Assembly: GCF_014654785.1 (NCBI RefSeq)
Contig: NZ_BNBD01000016.1
Coordinates: forward strand, 62,001-126,000
DNA: 64,000 nt
Direction: 5' to 3'
DNA from: Streptomyces mashuensis
GTDB lineage: Bacteria; Actinomycetota; Actinomycetes; Streptomycetales; Streptomycetaceae
Made by a program: the position numbers and the translations under genes. The notes below the pieces were generated by a model, which was not told where the DNA came from, did not search any database, and saw only the letters and a list, made by a program, of their open reading frames with translations. Shown here one piece after another: positions 7,556 to 16,000 of the stretch. How positions within the stretch are numbered: the stretch's first letter is position 1; every line of letters begins with the position of its first letter.

Positions 7556-9586
7556 TCAGCGGCCGCGCGCGGAAAGCCGGCAGACGGCGGTGGCGGTGCG
7601 CGACGGGTCGCTCTCGGAGCGGGCGGTGAGCACGACGCTGCCGGTGCGGTCGGCGCCGGGGCCGGCGGTCACGGCGACGTCGACGGGCACGGAGGTGCCG
7701 GCGGCGGCGGTCGTCAGGCGGCTGGGCAGCCAGGCCGCCCAGCCGCGGCCGGTGGCACGCGCCGAGAGCCGGTAGACGTCGGAGTCGCGGGCCGGGTCGC
7801 CGGTGCGGGCCGCGCCCGTGTTGGCCAGGCCGAAGGTGCACAGGGCCCGTCCGCCGGCGGGCGTGCCGCGGGACGTGCCGGTGGAGAGGGCGACGCCACG
7901 GCGCTGCGGGCCGGCGCCGTCGAGGGACCGGACGCCGACGGTGTAGGAGAGGACGCCTGCGGGGTCGCGCTGCACGCCGACGATGTAGAAGTGCAGCCGG
8001 TTGGCCTCGTCGACGTACTCGTAGGAGCTGCCGGAGTCGGCGCCGGCGTGGAAGAGGGCGTCGCTGAGCTGCCGGTAGTCGCCCATGGTGATCTTCTGCG
8101 GGGTGCCGTCGGGGCGGACGAAGTCCGTCATGCCGATGTCCTCGGGGTGGGCGTCGATCACCCACGCGAAGGGGGCCTTGTCGGCGTTCTTGGTCTTGCT
8201 GAGCAGCACCCCGTGGTCCGGGGTGAAGGAGTCCATGCCCATGCGGTCGACGACCTCGACGGTGTAGTTGTTGTAGCCGCCGCCGTCGCACAGCGGGTCG
8301 GTGTCGCGGTCGCAGGCCGGGGACAGGTCGCGGCCGAGGGTGACGTTGATGCCGGCGAGCCCCTTCTCGCCGGGCGGCGCGGACCGGGCGGTGACGCGGG
8401 CGACGACCGGGCCGGAGTCCTTCAGGGCGTCGCGGTCGAGGCGCAGCACGTTCTTCTCGTCGACGATGCCCAGTTTGAGCTTGTCGCGCAGCACGTGCTG
8501 GGAGCCCATCGAGCCGCCGGCGGTCGCGGGTATCCGCCACCGGGTGTGGGGGCCGCCGGGGCCGTTGAAGGAGCCGCGGGAGAGCATGCTCCAGATGCCG
8601 GTGTAGGCACGGCTCAGGGGCGTGCCGTAGGGGTTGTTGTAGTTGTCGCCGATGCCCAGGATGTGGCTGAGCTCGTGGGCGAAGGTGGCCATGCCGGAGC
8701 TCTCGGCCTGGGTGGAGGAGCCGTTGGCGGCGTTGGGCCAGATGCGGGCGGCCGCCTGCCAGGAGGTCCAGGGCACGTAGCGGGTGCGGGCGGCGTTGCC
8801 GCCGTCGGGTATGGGTGACGGCGGGCCCCACTGCGGTGGTACGTCGGCGGGGCCGGGGAACTTCATCGGCCCGAACTCCTGCCAGGCGGACGACTCGTCG
8901 ACGCCGGCGGTGAGGTAGAAGACGAAGTCGAAGGCGCGGGTGCGGTCCTCGCCGACGTCGGCGGTCCAGGCCCGTTTCGCGTCGGCGCGGATGTCCTTGC
9001 CGCAGGTGTCGCCCTGCGGGCAGGCGCCGGGGTTCATGCCCTTCTCGATGCCGTACTGGTAGGACTTGCCCGGCATGCGGTAGACGCCGAAGGCGGTGAG
9101 GTCCACGCCGATGCGGCCGCCGGAGTCCTCCATCCAGTACTCGTTGATGGTGTGGCCGTGGTTGAGGGGGCCCGGCTTGTTGAGGAAGTCCTGGTAGAAG
9201 CCGGGCAGCCGGTCGCGCGGTATGCCGGCCGCGGCGGGCTGCGGATTGCCGAACCGGGCGGTGCCGGCCGGCTGCGTGACGGAGAACTCCTCGTCGGGGT
9301 AGTCCAGGAGCACCAGCGCGCCCTTGAACATGCGCTTGGTGGGCTTCACGGCGGGATCGGCCCAGCGGGTGCCGGGCACCGCGCGGTACTCGTCCCAGGT
9401 CATGTCGTCCGGGTTGCGCCACTGCTGCGGGTCGACGGGCTGCACGAGCGCCGGTCGCGGCCGCTGCGCGGGCGCGGCCCCGGCCGGCACGGCGGCGACC
9501 GCGACGGGCGGCAGCACGGCGAGGACCAGGCCGGCGACGCGCCACCGGCGGGACCACCGCCGGGCAGGTCTGTGGTGTGGGGACAT
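7556..9586 (-). CDS. Secreted M6-family (immune inhibitor A-like) metalloprotease
   Basis: A 676-residue secreted zinc protease. Residues 1-38 form a signal peptide with Arg-rich start and an AGA cleavage region. The body carries the M6 domain with HELSHILGIGD near residue 300, giving two zinc-ligand histidines and the catalytic Glu; the LGIGDNYNNPYG continuation is typical of M6. The C-terminal 250 residues look like an all-beta region ending in a conserved Cys-containing strand. The ATG at 9586 follows an AGAGGTGAGCC ribosome site. A perfect 19-bp palindrome lies 45 bases upstream. One of several secreted metalloproteases in the window. Confidence 0.9.
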   Translation of the reverse strand: MSPHHRPARRWSRRWRVAGLVLAVLPPVAVAAVPAGAAPAQRPRPALVQPVDPQQWRNPDDMTWDEYRAVPGTRWADPAVKPTKRMFKGALVLLDYPDEEFSVTQPAGTARFGNPQPAAAGIPRDRLPGFYQDFLNKPGPLNHGHTINEYWMEDSGGRIGVDLTAFGVYRMPGKSYQYGIEKGMNPGACPQGDTCGKDIRADAKRAWTADVGEDRTRAFDFVFYLTAGVDESSAWQEFGPMKFPGPADVPPQWGPPSPIPDGGNAARTRYVPWTSWQAAARIWPNAANGSSTQAESSGMATFAHELSHILGIGDNYNNPYGTPLSRAYTGIWSMLSRGSFNGPGGPHTRWRIPATAGGSMGSQHVLRDKLKLGIVDEKNVLRLDRDALKDSGPVVARVTARSAPPGEKGLAGINVTLGRDLSPACDRDTDPLCDGGGYNNYTVEVVDRMGMDSFTPDHGVLLSKTKNADKAPFAWVIDAHPEDIGMTDFVRPDGTPQKITMGDYRQLSDALFHAGADSGSSYEYVDEANRLHFYIVGVQRDPAGVLSYTVGVRSLDGAGPQRRGVALSTGTSRGTPAGGRALCTFGLANTGAARTGDPARDSDVYRLSARATGRGWAAWLPSRLTTAAAGTSVPVDVAVTAGPGADRTGSVVLTARSESDPSRTATAVCRLSARGR

Positions 9587-9630
9587 GGCTCACCTCTCGC
9601 CTGGAGGAGGGCTCGGAGAAGGAGGCGTTC

Positions 9631-9649
9631 ACCTGACACAACGTCAGGT
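9631..9649. promoter_or_regulatory. Perfect palindrome ACCTGAC-N5-GTCAGGT, probable operator of the M6 protease
   Basis: Two 7-base arms around ACAAC form a perfect 19-bp inverted repeat 45 bases upstream of the protease start. The CTGAC-N5-GTCAG core recurs in the peptidase/importer promoter region at 26233-26247. Confidence 0.55.
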
Positions 9650-9811
9650 CGGGGTGCGTCGCGGCCACGGTAGGGCGGAGGGAGCGGTGACGCCAGGGTG
9701 CCCGCTGACATTCCTGGGGCGGGACGGACCGGTGAATCGGCGGGCCTCGCGGTGCTGCAGAGGCCGGCGGCGGCCTGGGGCCGCCGCCGGGACGTGCGGT
9801 GGGTCAGCGGG

Positions 9812-10261
9812 TCAGTGGTTCGTGCCGGTGGCCCAGATGGCCTGGCTGCCGTCGTAGATCACGACGTTGCCGTCGTCCTGCACGGCCAGCCGGGAGCCCG
9901 GGTGGCGGTCCGTGTTGGAGGCCCAGACCGCTCGGCCCGAGGCGGTGTAGACGACGAAGTTGCCGTCCGTCTGGAACACGGCGCGCCAGCCGCGGTTGAC
10001 CGTGTTCGAGGCCCAGCGGGCCCGGTTGAACTCGTCGTACACGACGAGGTTGCCGTCGGTCTGCATGACCAGGGTGGCGGTCGCCGAGCGCACGGAGTGG
10101 CCCCGTTCCAGAGCGAACGGGGCGTACAGGACTCTCGATTCTCTGATGCCGGCCTTCGTGACCGCGGTGTCCTGCGCGGCCGGGGCGGCGCTCGCCTGGC
10201 CGGCCAGTGCGAGCGTGGCGAGTGCGGTGGTGGCCAGGAGCGTGCCGATCCTTTTCCTCAT
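9812..10261 (-). CDS. Secreted bulb-type (monocot mannose-binding) lectin
   Basis: A 149-residue secreted protein with a signal peptide (1-26, ending ASA) and a B-lectin domain. Three copies of the mannose-binding consensus QxDxNxVxY are intact: QTDGNLVVY (67-75), QTDGNFVVY (97-105) and QDDGNVVIY (128-136), each followed by a WASNT/WATGT strand. This is the whole three-fold beta-prism, so all three sugar sites could be functional. Single-domain bacterial lectins of this type act in carbohydrate binding or as LlpA-like bacteriocins; which applies is not decidable here. The ATG at 10261 is chosen because it starts a clean signal peptide. Confidence 0.9.
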   Translation of the reverse strand: MRKRIGTLLATTALATLALAGQASAAPAAQDTAVTKAGIRESRVLYAPFALERGHSVRSATATLVMQTDGNLVVYDEFNRARWASNTVNRGWRAVFQTDGNFVVYTASGRAVWASNTDRHPGSRLAVQDDGNVVIYDGSQAIWATGTNH

Positions 10262-10510
10262 GCGAAGTGTCCTTTCGCCGAGTCGGGTCGTCCACCGGGC
10301 CCCGGACGGGGCCGCAGCCGGACTCTGGCATCCGGCACGCACCGGAGGAACGCCTCCTGCGCCCCTTGACGCGTTCACACGGCCTCAACGACCGGAATGC
10401 CGCCCCGGCCGTATCCACTCACGCGGGTGAAAGGGGACATGTCGCCGTGTCCCACGCCGTACGGGCCTCGTTGAGCGGTGACGACGTCCGACATGGAGTG
10501 GAGGAGTGCC

Positions 10511-10882
10511 GTGCGCCGGATCAGCATTGCCCTGGCCGCCGTCCTGGTGGCCGGTGCGGCGGCCCTGTCACCGGCCGCGGTCGCGCAGGCCGCGCCCTCC
10601 GGGCGGGTCCCGGCCGACAATCAGCCGCCGTGGCCCTACGCCGACTGCCTCAAGGCCGCCAAGCAGCACAAGGAAAGCCCCAAGTACGCCCGCTGGCACT
10701 GCGACGAGCTGGTGAAGAAGGGCTGGATCAAGCCGCCGCTGCCGTCCGACCGTCTCCAGCCGTCGGAGGCATCGAAGGCGTCGAAGCCGTCCAAGCCGTC
10801 GAAGCACGCCAAGGCGGCCAAGCCCGCCAAGCACCACAAGCACCCCCACCGCACCCGGCATTCCAGCACCTCCCGGCACTGA
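10511..10882 (+). CDS. Small secreted protein with Lys/Ser/Pro/His-rich tail
   Basis: A 123-residue exported protein. The GTG at 10511 follows GGAGG with about seven bases spacing and starts a signal peptide ending QAA at about 28. The mature N-terminal part is a compact segment with two cysteines (YADCLKAAK and RWHCDEL) that probably form a disulfide. From about residue 80 the chain is low-complexity (SKASKPSKPSKHAK, then His/Lys/Arg repeats) and strongly cationic, suggesting cell-wall, DNA or polyanion binding. I do not recognise a named family. The stop is 10 bases before the next start, so the two secreted proteins are probably co-transcribed. Confidence 0.75.
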   Translation: MRRISIALAAVLVAGAAALSPAAVAQAAPSGRVPADNQPPWPYADCLKAAKQHKESPKYARWHCDELVKKGWIKPPLPSDRLQPSEASKASKPSKPSKHAKAAKPAKHHKHPHRTRHSSTSRH

Positions 10883-10892
10883 CGGGCCGCTC

Positions 10893-11750
10893 GTGCCGGT
10901 GACCGGGGTCCGGAAGGCCGTGGCGGCCGGTGCCACGGCGGCGCTGCTGTGGCTCGGCGGTACGGTGCCGGCGCCGGCCGTGCCCGCGGCCGGCGTTGCG
11001 CCGTGCACCGGCCGGGGCTCGCCCGAGGAGTGCGTGGCCGCGCGGGAGGCGCAGCTCGCCGCGCTCCGTGACCGGCTGGGCTGCGACCACCGCGCGCCCT
11101 TCGCCGCCATCTACGCCCGGCTGGAGACGACGCTGGGGCAGGTCCTGCGCGAGCGGCCGCCCGTGTTCGCCGAGCCGTCGTGGATCGCGGGGCTCGACGA
11201 CGCGTTCGCCGACCGCTACCTCGCCGCCTTCCGGGCCGACGAGAGCGGCCGGCCGGTCCCGGAGGCGTGGCGCATCGCCTTCGCGGTGGCCCGTACAGGA
11301 CGGGCCGACGCCGGGCAGGACGCCCTGCTGGGCGCCAACGCGCACATCCAGCGCGACCTCCCCCACGTCCTCGTCGCGCTCGGGCTCGTCCGGCCCGACG
11401 GCACGTCCCGCAAGGGCGACTACGACCGGGCGCAGATCGTCCTGGACCGCGCGTACGGGCCCGTCGTCCGGGAACTGGCGCGGCGCTACGACCCGTTCAC
11501 CCGGCTGGTGGACGACCGCTGGAACCCCGTCGCCGGGTACACCGCCCACCAGCTCTTCGTGCTGTGGCGGCAGAACGCCTGGGCGCACGCCCGGCGCCTC
11601 GCGGCGGCCCGTGGCGCCGCCGAACGGGACGCCGCCGCCCGGGCGATCGAGACGGACGCCGCGACCTGGGCGCGGCTGCTGAGCACGGTGCAGGTGCCGG
11701 GGCACCGGGCCGTGCGGGACGCGTACTGCCGGGGCGGGGGCGGCGCCTAG
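10893..11750 (+). CDS. DUF5995-family secreted protein
   Basis: A 285-residue protein starting with GTG at 10893 and a signal peptide (about 1-32, ending VPA). The mature part is helical with the signature LGANAHIQRDLPHVLVALGL, which I associate with DUF5995, plus a terminal pair of cysteines. The conserved His and Asp in ANAHIQRD and the EAWRIAF segment could form a metal or catalytic site, but no activity is established. It follows the cationic small secreted protein by 10 bases. Its stop codon overlaps the stop of the convergent patatin gene. Confidence 0.75.
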   Translation: MPVTGVRKAVAAGATAALLWLGGTVPAPAVPAAGVAPCTGRGSPEECVAAREAQLAALRDRLGCDHRAPFAAIYARLETTLGQVLRERPPVFAEPSWIAGLDDAFADRYLAAFRADESGRPVPEAWRIAFAVARTGRADAGQDALLGANAHIQRDLPHVLVALGLVRPDGTSRKGDYDRAQIVLDRAYGPVVRELARRYDPFTRLVDDRWNPVAGYTAHQLFVLWRQNAWAHARRLAAARGAAERDAAARAIETDAATWARLLSTVQVPGHRAVRDAYCRGGGGA

Positions 11751-14623
11751 GCCGGGCCCTCTTCGGGCGGGGTGTGCAGGGTCTGCAGGGCCTTGTCCGC
11801 CTGTTCGCCGATGAAGCGGCCCAGGCCGAGGTACGAGTCGAACTGCCGGTGGTCGAACCACTGGTCGCTGGTGCTGTCGCGGGGGAAGACGGGCTCGCCC
11901 TGGGCGCGGGCCAGCAGGGGGTAGGGCAGGTCGTGGGTGAGTGCCGCCTTGGCGACGACGAGGCGGCCGCGGCGGCCGCAGGGGCGGCCGGCCTCGTCGA
12001 CCAGGTCGCGCGGGTAGAGAATGGTGCCCGTGACCACCACGCGCGCCGAGAGCCGCCCGTTGAGCCCGGCCAGCGGGTCCTCGGGGTGCAGCGGGCGGGC
12101 GCTGCCGGGCACGAGGCGTTCCCAGTCGTCGAGGACGACCTCGACGCCGAGTTCCTCCCGGGCCAGGGCGATGGCCTCGGCGAGGGTGCCGGCCAGCGGC
12201 GGCCGGTCCCCGCTGGCGTCGATGCACACGGCGGTGCGCACGCCGTGGCGGAGGAGTTCGACGAGGCCGAGGTTCTCGTAGTGGCCGCCGTCGGTGGTGA
12301 GCAGCAGCCGGCCGTCCAGGGGGTAGCGGCCGAAGACCTCGCGCAGGAGGTAGGGCAGGCGCCGGAGGGCGGGTTGCGGCCGGAGGGACCACGCGGGGTC
12401 GGTGCTCCACAGGTCCTGGAGGGTGGCCGGGTTGGGCAGCCAGGTGCCCAGGCGGGCGTTGGTGAGGGCGAACAGCATCTGGTAGGGGCGGGCCATGCGG
12501 CCCATGGCGGAGGCGAACGCGGCACCGGAGACGGCGACGGCGGACTGCACGGTCAGGTCCCGGTCGATGATGCGGCGTGTCCGCCGTCGCAGGCCGGCGG
12601 TACGGACATAGCCGACGTCGGGGCCGCCGACGTAGTCGTGCGAGAGGGTGAAGGACACCGCGCGCCGGCCCGGCGGGGTGCGGTCGCTGCCGGAGAGGTT
12701 GGCCGCGGCCGCGAGGATCACCTGCGGGAAGCCCTCGTGCCGGCGGCCGTACGCGTCCAGGGGCGTGGGTTCGGTCGCGAAGTCGTACGGCACGGCGATC
12801 TGTTCGCCGTCGGGCGTGGTGGTGCGGCGGACGGCGAACGCCGAGGCGAGGCGCCCCCGGTAGAAGGGGTGCAGGCTCATCCACGTCTGGTCGAGGCCGA
12901 CGGCGAGCGGCAGCAGGACGGCGGGGACGGCGATCTGCCAGGCCGCGGGCCAGGTGGGGGCGGTGGCCGTGGCCCAGCCGAGGATGACCAGGCAGACGGC
13001 GGCGAGCAGCACGAGCACGGCCCACACCAGCAGGTGGGGCGTGAGGCCGTGCGGCACGAGCTGGGTGACCTGGGGTGCGTTGCCCGCCTTGCGCAGCCTG
13101 CGCAGTCCGCGCCCGACGGTGCGGCGGCTCCGCCAGAGCGTGCTGACGAGGACGGTCACGTAGGTGAGGAGCGTGGTGAGGCCCAGGCCGAGGCCGGTCT
13201 GCGGGCCGGTGGCCTGGAGGCCGGTCAGCAGCCGTACGGCGGCCCAGGCGACGGCCGGTACGACGAGCACCACGACGGCGACGGCGAGGGCGGTGACCAC
13301 ACAGGCCCGGAAGGCGGTGATCGCAGCGGTGCGTACGCCGTCGCGGCTGCTCAGGCAGCAGGCCGCCAGCCAGACCAACCAGCAGGCGGCGGCCGCGAGG
13401 AGCAGCGCGGGCACGGTGAGGAGCGCGGCGGTGCGGGGGGCGGGGTACGGCGGGGGCGGGCCGGTCAGGGGCAGGATGTGGCCGGTGGCCGAGGGGTGGG
13501 TGAGGTGGGAGAGGTCGGTGACGGGTACGTGGTGGTACGCCTGGCCGAGGGCGATGCCGAGGACGACGAGAGCGGCGGTGAGGATGCCGAGGGAGGCCAG
13601 CAGCCCGCGCAGCAGGACGCCGAGGGCGGTGAGCCACTGGCCGGTGCCCTCGGCGATGTACTTGGAGTGGCGGCGCAGGTGGTCCTCCTCCGGCGAGCCC
13701 GGCCGGAAGACGTCGGCGGAGCCGCCGGCGGGCGGGGGGATACGGCCGTCGGCGGAGCCGGTGAGGGCGAGCTGGAAGGCGCCGGCGGTGTACGCGCCGC
13801 CGGAGACGGCGACGAGGTAGCGGGCCCTGAGCAGGTGCGGGCGGAGCGCCTGGAGGGCGCCGAGGGCGACGCAGGCGGAGCGGATGCCGCCGCCGGAGAC
13901 GCAGAAGCCCAGGGCGCCCTGCTCCCGGCCGGGCGGGACGCGGCTGCCGTTGAGCCAGCGGGCGGGTCCGGGGCCGGGCGGGTCGGGCCGGCTGTCCGGG
14001 GGCCAGCGGTCGCCGTCGTGGTTCACCACGGGCCAGGGCGGGACGACGTCGGGCGGGCCGTCGGGCGGGCCGGCCGGAGAACCGCCCCGGCGCAGCATCA
14101 GGTGACGGACGGCGCGGTTCAGGACGACGCCGAGCAGGACGGCGGCGGGCGGCACGGTCAGGGCGAGCAGCGTCCACTTCACGGTGGCGCAGGCGGTGGC
14201 GGCGGCGAAGGGCGCGTCGCCGGCGGCGGGGTGCGTGAGGCCGTGGCGCAGCAGCAGGTTCTCGGCCGTGTCGAAGGCGCCCGCGGCGACGGCGGCGACG
14301 ACGCCCTGGACGGCCACGTGCCGCTGGCGGGCGTGGTGGGCGACGGTGTGCCGGCCCAGGAGGAAGATGCCGGCCAGGGTGAGGGTGTAGCCGGCGGTGA
14401 CGGCGTGGTCGTCGGCGAGGGCGCGCAGGTGGGCGCCGGTGCGGTCACCGGTCACGTGATGGGCGGCCTTGGCGGTGCCCGCGAGTTGCAGGCCGATGTG
14501 GTCGACCGCCGGGGCGTGCAGCAGGAACCACAGGGCGCCCGCGAGGAGGGGCAGGACGCAGGCGACGGCCAGCAGGGCGGCGCGGCCGGCCCCGGGGCGG
14601 CGGAGAGTACGGCCGGGGACCAT
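11747..14623 (-). CDS. Polytopic membrane patatin-like phospholipase
   Basis: A 958-residue protein combining a patatin-type lipase with many membrane helices. Three to four helices lie within residues 1-170. The catalytic core then appears: the oxyanion-type loop SGGGIRSA (243-250) and the nucleophile elbow VAVSGGAYTAG with Ser274. A second block of five or six helices (about 340-600) interrupts the domain before the catalytic Asp in LTTDGGHYENLGL near 776. The Ser-Asp dyad is therefore intact but split by membrane segments, so lipid hydrolysis at the membrane is likely. Neighbours do not indicate a pathway. The stop overlaps that of the opposing DUF5995 gene. Confidence 0.82.
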   Translation of the reverse strand: MVPGRTLRRPGAGRAALLAVACVLPLLAGALWFLLHAPAVDHIGLQLAGTAKAAHHVTGDRTGAHLRALADDHAVTAGYTLTLAGIFLLGRHTVAHHARQRHVAVQGVVAAVAAGAFDTAENLLLRHGLTHPAAGDAPFAAATACATVKWTLLALTVPPAAVLLGVVLNRAVRHLMLRRGGSPAGPPDGPPDVVPPWPVVNHDGDRWPPDSRPDPPGPGPARWLNGSRVPPGREQGALGFCVSGGGIRSACVALGALQALRPHLLRARYLVAVSGGAYTAGAFQLALTGSADGRIPPPAGGSADVFRPGSPEEDHLRRHSKYIAEGTGQWLTALGVLLRGLLASLGILTAALVVLGIALGQAYHHVPVTDLSHLTHPSATGHILPLTGPPPPYPAPRTAALLTVPALLLAAAACWLVWLAACCLSSRDGVRTAAITAFRACVVTALAVAVVVLVVPAVAWAAVRLLTGLQATGPQTGLGLGLTTLLTYVTVLVSTLWRSRRTVGRGLRRLRKAGNAPQVTQLVPHGLTPHLLVWAVLVLLAAVCLVILGWATATAPTWPAAWQIAVPAVLLPLAVGLDQTWMSLHPFYRGRLASAFAVRRTTTPDGEQIAVPYDFATEPTPLDAYGRRHEGFPQVILAAAANLSGSDRTPPGRRAVSFTLSHDYVGGPDVGYVRTAGLRRRTRRIIDRDLTVQSAVAVSGAAFASAMGRMARPYQMLFALTNARLGTWLPNPATLQDLWSTDPAWSLRPQPALRRLPYLLREVFGRYPLDGRLLLTTDGGHYENLGLVELLRHGVRTAVCIDASGDRPPLAGTLAEAIALAREELGVEVVLDDWERLVPGSARPLHPEDPLAGLNGRLSARVVVTGTILYPRDLVDEAGRPCGRRGRLVVAKAALTHDLPYPLLARAQGEPVFPRDSTSDQWFDHRQFDSYLGLGRFIGEQADKALQTLHTPPEEGPA

Positions 14624-14802
14624 GGTTCAGCCTCCGGCCGGGCGTGCGGTACGGGGACGGCAGCGGCGGCGGGCGCTGGGCGGAGCCCACAGCGGCCGGG
14701 CGCAGGTGACTGGGCGCATCGGGGATCCCCTTCCGACGACGGCACCCCTCCTCGGCGGTCGCCCCTCGTCCCACGGTAGGGGACGCGCGGCGGTCGCGCG
14801 CG

Positions 14803-15804
14803 TCAGCGCGGGGGGCCGCCGGCGTGCTCCCGGACCAGGCGTTCCACGCCGTCGAGCAGGGCGGTGAGGCCGAGCGCGAACAGGTCGTCGAGGCGCAGGT
14901 CGTAGCCGTTGTCGCCGATGGCGCCGAGGAGGCGGGTGAACACCGGGTAGCGGCCGGAGGCGAGGACGGCCTCGGTCGCCGGCGCCTGTGCGTCCAGCCA
15001 TTCCTGGTCGCTGACCCCGGTGGCGCTCTCCTCCTGGGCCTCGCGTTCGAGGTGGGCGGCCATGCCCTGGACGTGGCTGTACAGCAGGACGTTGAGGTCG
15101 AGCAGGGTGGTGGGGGCGAAGCCGTGGCCGTCGAGTCCGCCGAGCATCCACTCCGCGTAGGCGATCATGTTGGGGAGCATGAGCGGCCGGTGCAGCGGGC
15201 TGACGTGGGCGAGCCACGGGTGGGCGCGGTGCACGGCCCACAGCGCGAGGGCCCCGGTCTCCAGCCGTTCCCGCCAGCCGGCCGGCGCCGGGTCGGGGTA
15301 GGCGCACTCGCCGAGGACCGCGTCGGCCATCAGCAGCACGAGGGTGTTCTTGCTGTCGACGTAGCGGTAGGCCGTCATGGCGGAGGTGCCCAGCCGGGCC
15401 GCGATGCCGCGCATGGAGAGGGCGTCGAGCCCCTCGGCGTCGGCGAGTTCGACGGCGGCCCGGACGATGCGGTCCCGGGTGAGGTCCTGGCCGGCGGAGG
15501 GGCGGGGGCCGGGCGCGGGGGCCGGGGGTTGTGCTGCCGGGGAGGCAGGGGGTGTCGTGCGGCGGGCCGGTGCCACGAGCGTGCCGACTCTGGGCTCGGC
15601 CCGGACCAGGCCCTCCTGCCGGAGAACGGTCAGTGCCTTGGTGGCGGTGGCGAGGGCGACCTCCCATTCACGCGCCAATTGCCGGGTGGAGGGCACCCGG
15701 TCGCCGGGGCGCAGTTCACCGCGGGCGATGCGCCGCCGGATGTCGGCGACGATGCGCAGGTAGGGCGGTGCGGAACCGCTCGCCGAATTTTTTTCCGCCG
15801 TCAT
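14803..15804 (-). CDS. GntR-TetR hybrid transcriptional regulator
   Basis: A 333-residue repressor-type protein with two DNA-binding parts. Residues about 14-80 are a GntR-family winged helix (RIVADIRRRIARGELRPG, then STRQLAREW). After a Pro/Ala linker, residues about 108-160 are a TetR helix-turn-helix (MRGIAARLGTSAMTAYRYV) followed by the TetR ligand-binding C-terminal domain. Such hybrids commonly control an adjacent FAD monooxygenase, as here, probably sensing its substrate. The ATG at 15804 follows AGGAGGG. Its 5' region holds a CTAGTACAG site also found upstream of the monooxygenase. Confidence 0.9.
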   Translation of the reverse strand: MTAEKNSASGSAPPYLRIVADIRRRIARGELRPGDRVPSTRQLAREWEVALATATKALTVLRQEGLVRAEPRVGTLVAPARRTTPPASPAAQPPAPAPGPRPSAGQDLTRDRIVRAAVELADAEGLDALSMRGIAARLGTSAMTAYRYVDSKNTLVLLMADAVLGECAYPDPAPAGWRERLETGALALWAVHRAHPWLAHVSPLHRPLMLPNMIAYAEWMLGGLDGHGFAPTTLLDLNVLLYSHVQGMAAHLEREAQEESATGVSDQEWLDAQAPATEAVLASGRYPVFTRLLGAIGDNGYDLRLDDLFALGLTALLDGVERLVREHAGGPPR

Positions 15805-15820
15805 CGGGCCCTCCTGATAA

Positions 15821-15829
15821 CTGTACTAG
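15821..15829 (-). promoter_or_regulatory. Putative GntR-TetR operator, regulator side
   Basis: The coding strand of the regulator reads CTAGTACAG immediately before its ribosome site, part of a looser CTGT-N6-ACAG inverted repeat (15821-15834). The identical nonamer lies in opposite orientation at 15887-15895. Confidence 0.5.
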
Positions 15830-15886
15830 CACAGACCCTACCAGCCACTCCGCCTGCCCACCCCTCCCCCGACCTGCGCATCTGCC

Positions 15887-15895
15887 CTAGTACAG
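15887..15895 (+). promoter_or_regulatory. Putative GntR-TetR operator, monooxygenase side
   Basis: CTAGTACAG inside CCCTAGTACAGGG, reading toward the monooxygenase. A further GTAC-containing repeat, CTGTGTACAG, is at 15944-15953, so the intergenic region has at least three related sites. Confidence 0.5.
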
Positions 15896-16000
15896 GGCGC
15901 CGTGGAGGGACTTCCACCCGCTGTCGATACGCCGTACATTCAGCTGTGTACAGCGTACGAGGACAGCGCAGGGACAGCGCGCAGAACGCAAGGATTCGCC

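Noticed and set aside
10728..14177. Long minus-strand frame extending past the patatin stop
   Set aside because: Arg/Pro-rich translation in the wrong frame; conserved patatin motifs are in another frame.
11180..14779. Long plus-strand open frame over the patatin gene
   Set aside because: Antisense to a clear membrane patatin with intact motifs. No ribosome site or family resemblance.
14624..14802. Gap between patatin and GntR-TetR genes
   Set aside because: No hairpin of note or small gene with a ribosome site; probably only the patatin promoter.
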